From CAWFZT01 sp963820415 (GTDB lineage: Bacteria; Chloroflexota; Anaerolineae; Anaerolineales; Anaerolineaceae): 64,000 nucleotides of DNA. The stretch is taken from the NCBI GenBank assembly GCA_963820415.1, contig CAWFZT010000013.1, forward strand, positions 1 through 64,000. Direction: 5' to 3'. Positions 62,133 through 64,000 of this stretch are shown in pieces. Below the pieces are notes generated by a model. The model worked only from the letters and a program-made list of their open reading frames with translations, ran no database searches and was not told where the DNA came from. The position numbers and the translations under genes are program-made. Every line of letters begins with the position of its first letter. The first letter of the stretch is position 1.

Positions 62133-63413
62133 TCACTGAGCCTGCGCTTGTGCAAGCAATTGCTGGATGTACCCGGCGGCCTCTGAACGTGGCAAGGTTT
62201 GCTGCGTGCGCCGTGCCAGGTCTTTTACCACCACCTGCCCGCCGGCTTCCTCATCCGGGCCGATAATCACGGCAAGCAAGACCCCCATCCGGTCGGCAAA
62301 CTTGAGCTGCCGCGGCAGCTTGGCCGTTTCAGGATAGGTGACGGCCTTGATCCCGCATTGGCGCAGCTCCGCCGCCATGCGGTAAGAGGCCGGGAAAAGC
62401 GCTTCGTTGAAAACCGTCACCAGCACGGTATCCGGGATCGACCCGACCTTTGGCATCAAACCGTATTTTTCCAGGGTGACTAAGATCATCATGTCGCCCA
62501 TGGCAAAACCGACCGCCGGCAAGGGGTCGCCGCCCACGTCGCTGACCAGGTTGTCGTAATGCCCGCCTCCCAGGATGGACCTGCCGCCATCCACGTCAAA
62601 TGCCTCAAAGACCACCGCCGTGTAATAGTCCAGGCCGCGTATAATGTGGGCGTCGTAGCTGACGTATTCACGCACGCCCAGGCAGTCCAGCATAGAGAAA
62701 ATCCGCTGCAGAGGGGCAGACTTCTTCCATAAATCTTCATCTACCAGGCTTAACTTTAAACCATCCAGTTGGGCCGGGGTCAGGCCGAGCTCAGCCGCAT
62801 TGGCCTCCCAGGCTTCCTGGGCCATTTTATTTTGCCGGTCGATAAGGTGCAGCACCTCTGGCCGTAAAGCATCTGCCACACCCAATTCCGCCAGGGTCTG
62901 GTTGGTAAGGCGTCGGTCGTTGATGTAAATCTGCACCTGTTGGGGCGACAACCCGACCTCATTAAAAAATGAAGCCGCTACTGCCACCAGTTCTGCGTCT
63001 GATTCAGGGGTATTTACCCCAATCATGTCGATGTTCCACTGGAAGAATTCACGTGAGCGTCCCTTTTGAGGACGTTCATAGCGCCAGAAGGGACCAAACG
63101 ACCACCACCGCAGCGGGAAAACCAGCTCCGACTGCCTCTGCGCCACCATTCGCGCCAGCGAAGGGGTGAGCTCAGGCCTCAGGGTGATCGGCTCGCCCCC
63201 ACGATCCTTAAAAACAAAAGACTGCTGGTTTACCAGCTCTTCGCCGGATTTGGCAGCATACAGGTCGATCTTTTCCAGAAAAGGGCCATCCCATTCCTGG
63301 TATCCATAACTTTCGGATACCCGCCTGATCGCCCGGTATAGCCACTGCCTGACCGCCATGTCTTTCGGAAAAAAATCTCGGGCGCCTTTAACGCCCTGGA
63401 GGATTGTTTTCAT
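62133..63413 (-). CDS. hisS: Histidyl-tRNA synthetase
   Basis: 426 residues, the usual length of bacterial HisRS. Class II features: motif 1 in the N-terminal third (GARDFFPKDMAVRQW, TLRPELTPSLARMVAQ), motif 2 in PQKGRSREFFQWNIDMIG, the histidine-specific RGLDYYTAVVFEAF (about 256-269), and motif 3 with GGGHYDNLV ... AVGFAMGDM. The C-terminal anticodon-binding domain follows. It charges tRNA-His, whose gene follows immediately. Confidence 0.97.
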   Translation of the reverse strand: MKTILQGVKGARDFFPKDMAVRQWLYRAIRRVSESYGYQEWDGPFLEKIDLYAAKSGEELVNQQSFVFKDRGGEPITLRPELTPSLARMVAQRQSELVFPLRWWSFGPFWRYERPQKGRSREFFQWNIDMIGVNTPESDAELVAVAASFFNEVGLSPQQVQIYINDRRLTNQTLAELGVADALRPEVLHLIDRQNKMAQEAWEANAAELGLTPAQLDGLKLSLVDEDLWKKSAPLQRIFSMLDCLGVREYVSYDAHIIRGLDYYTAVVFEAFDVDGGRSILGGGHYDNLVSDVGGDPLPAVGFAMGDMMILVTLEKYGLMPKVGSIPDTVLVTVFNEALFPASYRMAAELRQCGIKAVTYPETAKLPRQLKFADRMGVLLAVIIGPDEEAGGQVVVKDLARRTQQTLPRSEAAGYIQQLLAQAQAQ

Positions 63414-63483
63414 CAGTCACCGCCGGGAAAAAAATTTAGTAAGAATGTCTTCATAAAAAGGTTATTGTGGATTTTAACACAAA

Positions 63484-63750
63484 TCACCTTTTTCCTACTC
63501 GATTGGTGTGCAATAAGCCGTTAATATTTTTATCTTTATAATGAAAAATGATGGGTAAGCCAAAGGCAGCAAATCTCACCTGCCAAGGCCGTTCGCATAT
63601 TTCCCTAATGCGCCAGTTCTCCCATGCCCAGGACAGATATACTCTTCGCTTGGAAGAGTTCCTAGGGGTCAACCAGTTCGAACTCTCTGCGCCTACCTTT
63701 GCGGAAATCTGCCTTCCCTTATGAAAGTAAAAAAATCTGTCTTTCCGCAT
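63484..63750 (-). CDS. Uncertain short ORF, 88 codons
   Basis: Open frame upstream of hisS on the same strand, starting MRKDRFFYFHKGRQISAKVG. The product is basic and Trp/Arg-rich with no recognised family and no clear ribosome site. May be fortuitous. Confidence 0.2.
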   Translation of the reverse strand: MRKDRFFYFHKGRQISAKVGAESSNWLTPRNSSKRRVYLSWAWENWRIREICERPWQVRFAAFGLPIIFHYKDKNINGLLHTNRVGKR

Positions 63751-64000
63751 ATCTTCCAGTTAACATGTGAAATTTTTAACAATTGACAACTTACCACACT
63801 TTACATGACATTTGATATTTGACCATATTCGTAGGTAAAGGGTAAACTTATTTCGATTAATTAGGCGTTATTGCCACTAATTTTATCCGATTTACTAAGA
63901 GTTGTGATGGTAACCTTATTAGAAAATTTTCCTCAAAACGATCCTATGGCTCACCCAGAGCCGAAGAAGTTGCTCGACCATTCTATATAGAGGATGGAAG
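63751..64000. other. AT-rich right end, no gene seen
   Basis: The last 250 bases are AT-rich. A 27-codon plus-strand frame starting near 63907 is too short to support. A promoter could be present, but none is clear. Confidence 0.5.

Noticed and set aside
63907..63990. 27-codon open frame near the right edge
   Set aside because: Too short, no ribosome site and no recognisable product.

Overview
The window looks like the chromosome of an anaerobic Chloroflexota bacterium of the Anaerolineae type. The clues are Tat-plus-lipobox sugar-binding proteins, a dense set of Gfo/Idh/MocA oxidoreductases and DegT aminotransferases, Thr/Pro/Ser-rich protein tails and SpoIIE-type phosphatases. This is inference from gene content; no rRNA is present to confirm it.

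Region 1 (1-30.6 kb) is a carbohydrate-use locus. A minus-strand block (PocR/AraC regulator, BtpA-like protein, M29 aminopeptidase, FGGY kinase) faces a long plus-strand run. That run has two near-duplicate sugar-binding lipoproteins with duplicated leaders, a creatininase-like amidase, two ABC permeases, an M55 D-aminopeptidase, an RmlD-like SDR, a DegT aminotransferase, a galactokinase-like GHMP kinase, an aldose 1-epimerase, an amidohydrolase, Gfo/Idh/MocA enzymes, a deacetylase-like protein, an Eis-like acetyltransferase and a NUDIX hydrolase. A second AraC regulator diverges from a set of URO-D-like, DegT and three more Gfo/Idh/MocA genes ending in another URO-D-like gene. Together they suggest uptake and remodelling of an amino or galacto sugar derivative. 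The far left holds a decayed Gfo/Idh gene and an IS4-like transposase relic.

Region 2 (30.6-37.9 kb) is AT-rich accessory DNA. It has membrane proteins of unknown function, an IS256 transposase broken by an in-frame amber codon, unknown soluble proteins, a SWIM-type zinc-finger protein and small genes missed by length cut-offs.

Region 3 (37.96-62.04 kb) is bounded by direct repeats of about 100 bp that include 40 identical bases of the 3' part of tRNA-His. The intact tRNA-His is at the right border, directly downstream of hisS. This is the classic footprint of a tRNA-integrated island, although no integrase is visible. Its first half (38.3-50.5 kb) is a tightly packed operon: two DJ-1/PfpI proteins, a ThDP-dependent decarboxylase-like enzyme, eight genes carrying nine SnoaL/NTF2-like domains (one an FHA-SnoaL-SnoaL fusion), a tautomerase, a GMC oxidoreductase, a VOC protein and an AGE-like protein. 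I do not recognise this as a described pathway. Its second half (50.6-61.9 kb) is a signalling module: two STAS proteins around a glycogen-debranching enzyme, a cNMP-GAF-PP2C phosphatase, two tandem FecR proteins, a CHASE2 nucleotide cyclase, an HD protein and an HATPase-receiver-PP2C protein. It is most simply read as cAMP-linked partner switching.

Several conserved genes carry single-base frameshifts, often in homopolymers. Either the assembly has residual indels or this locus is decaying.
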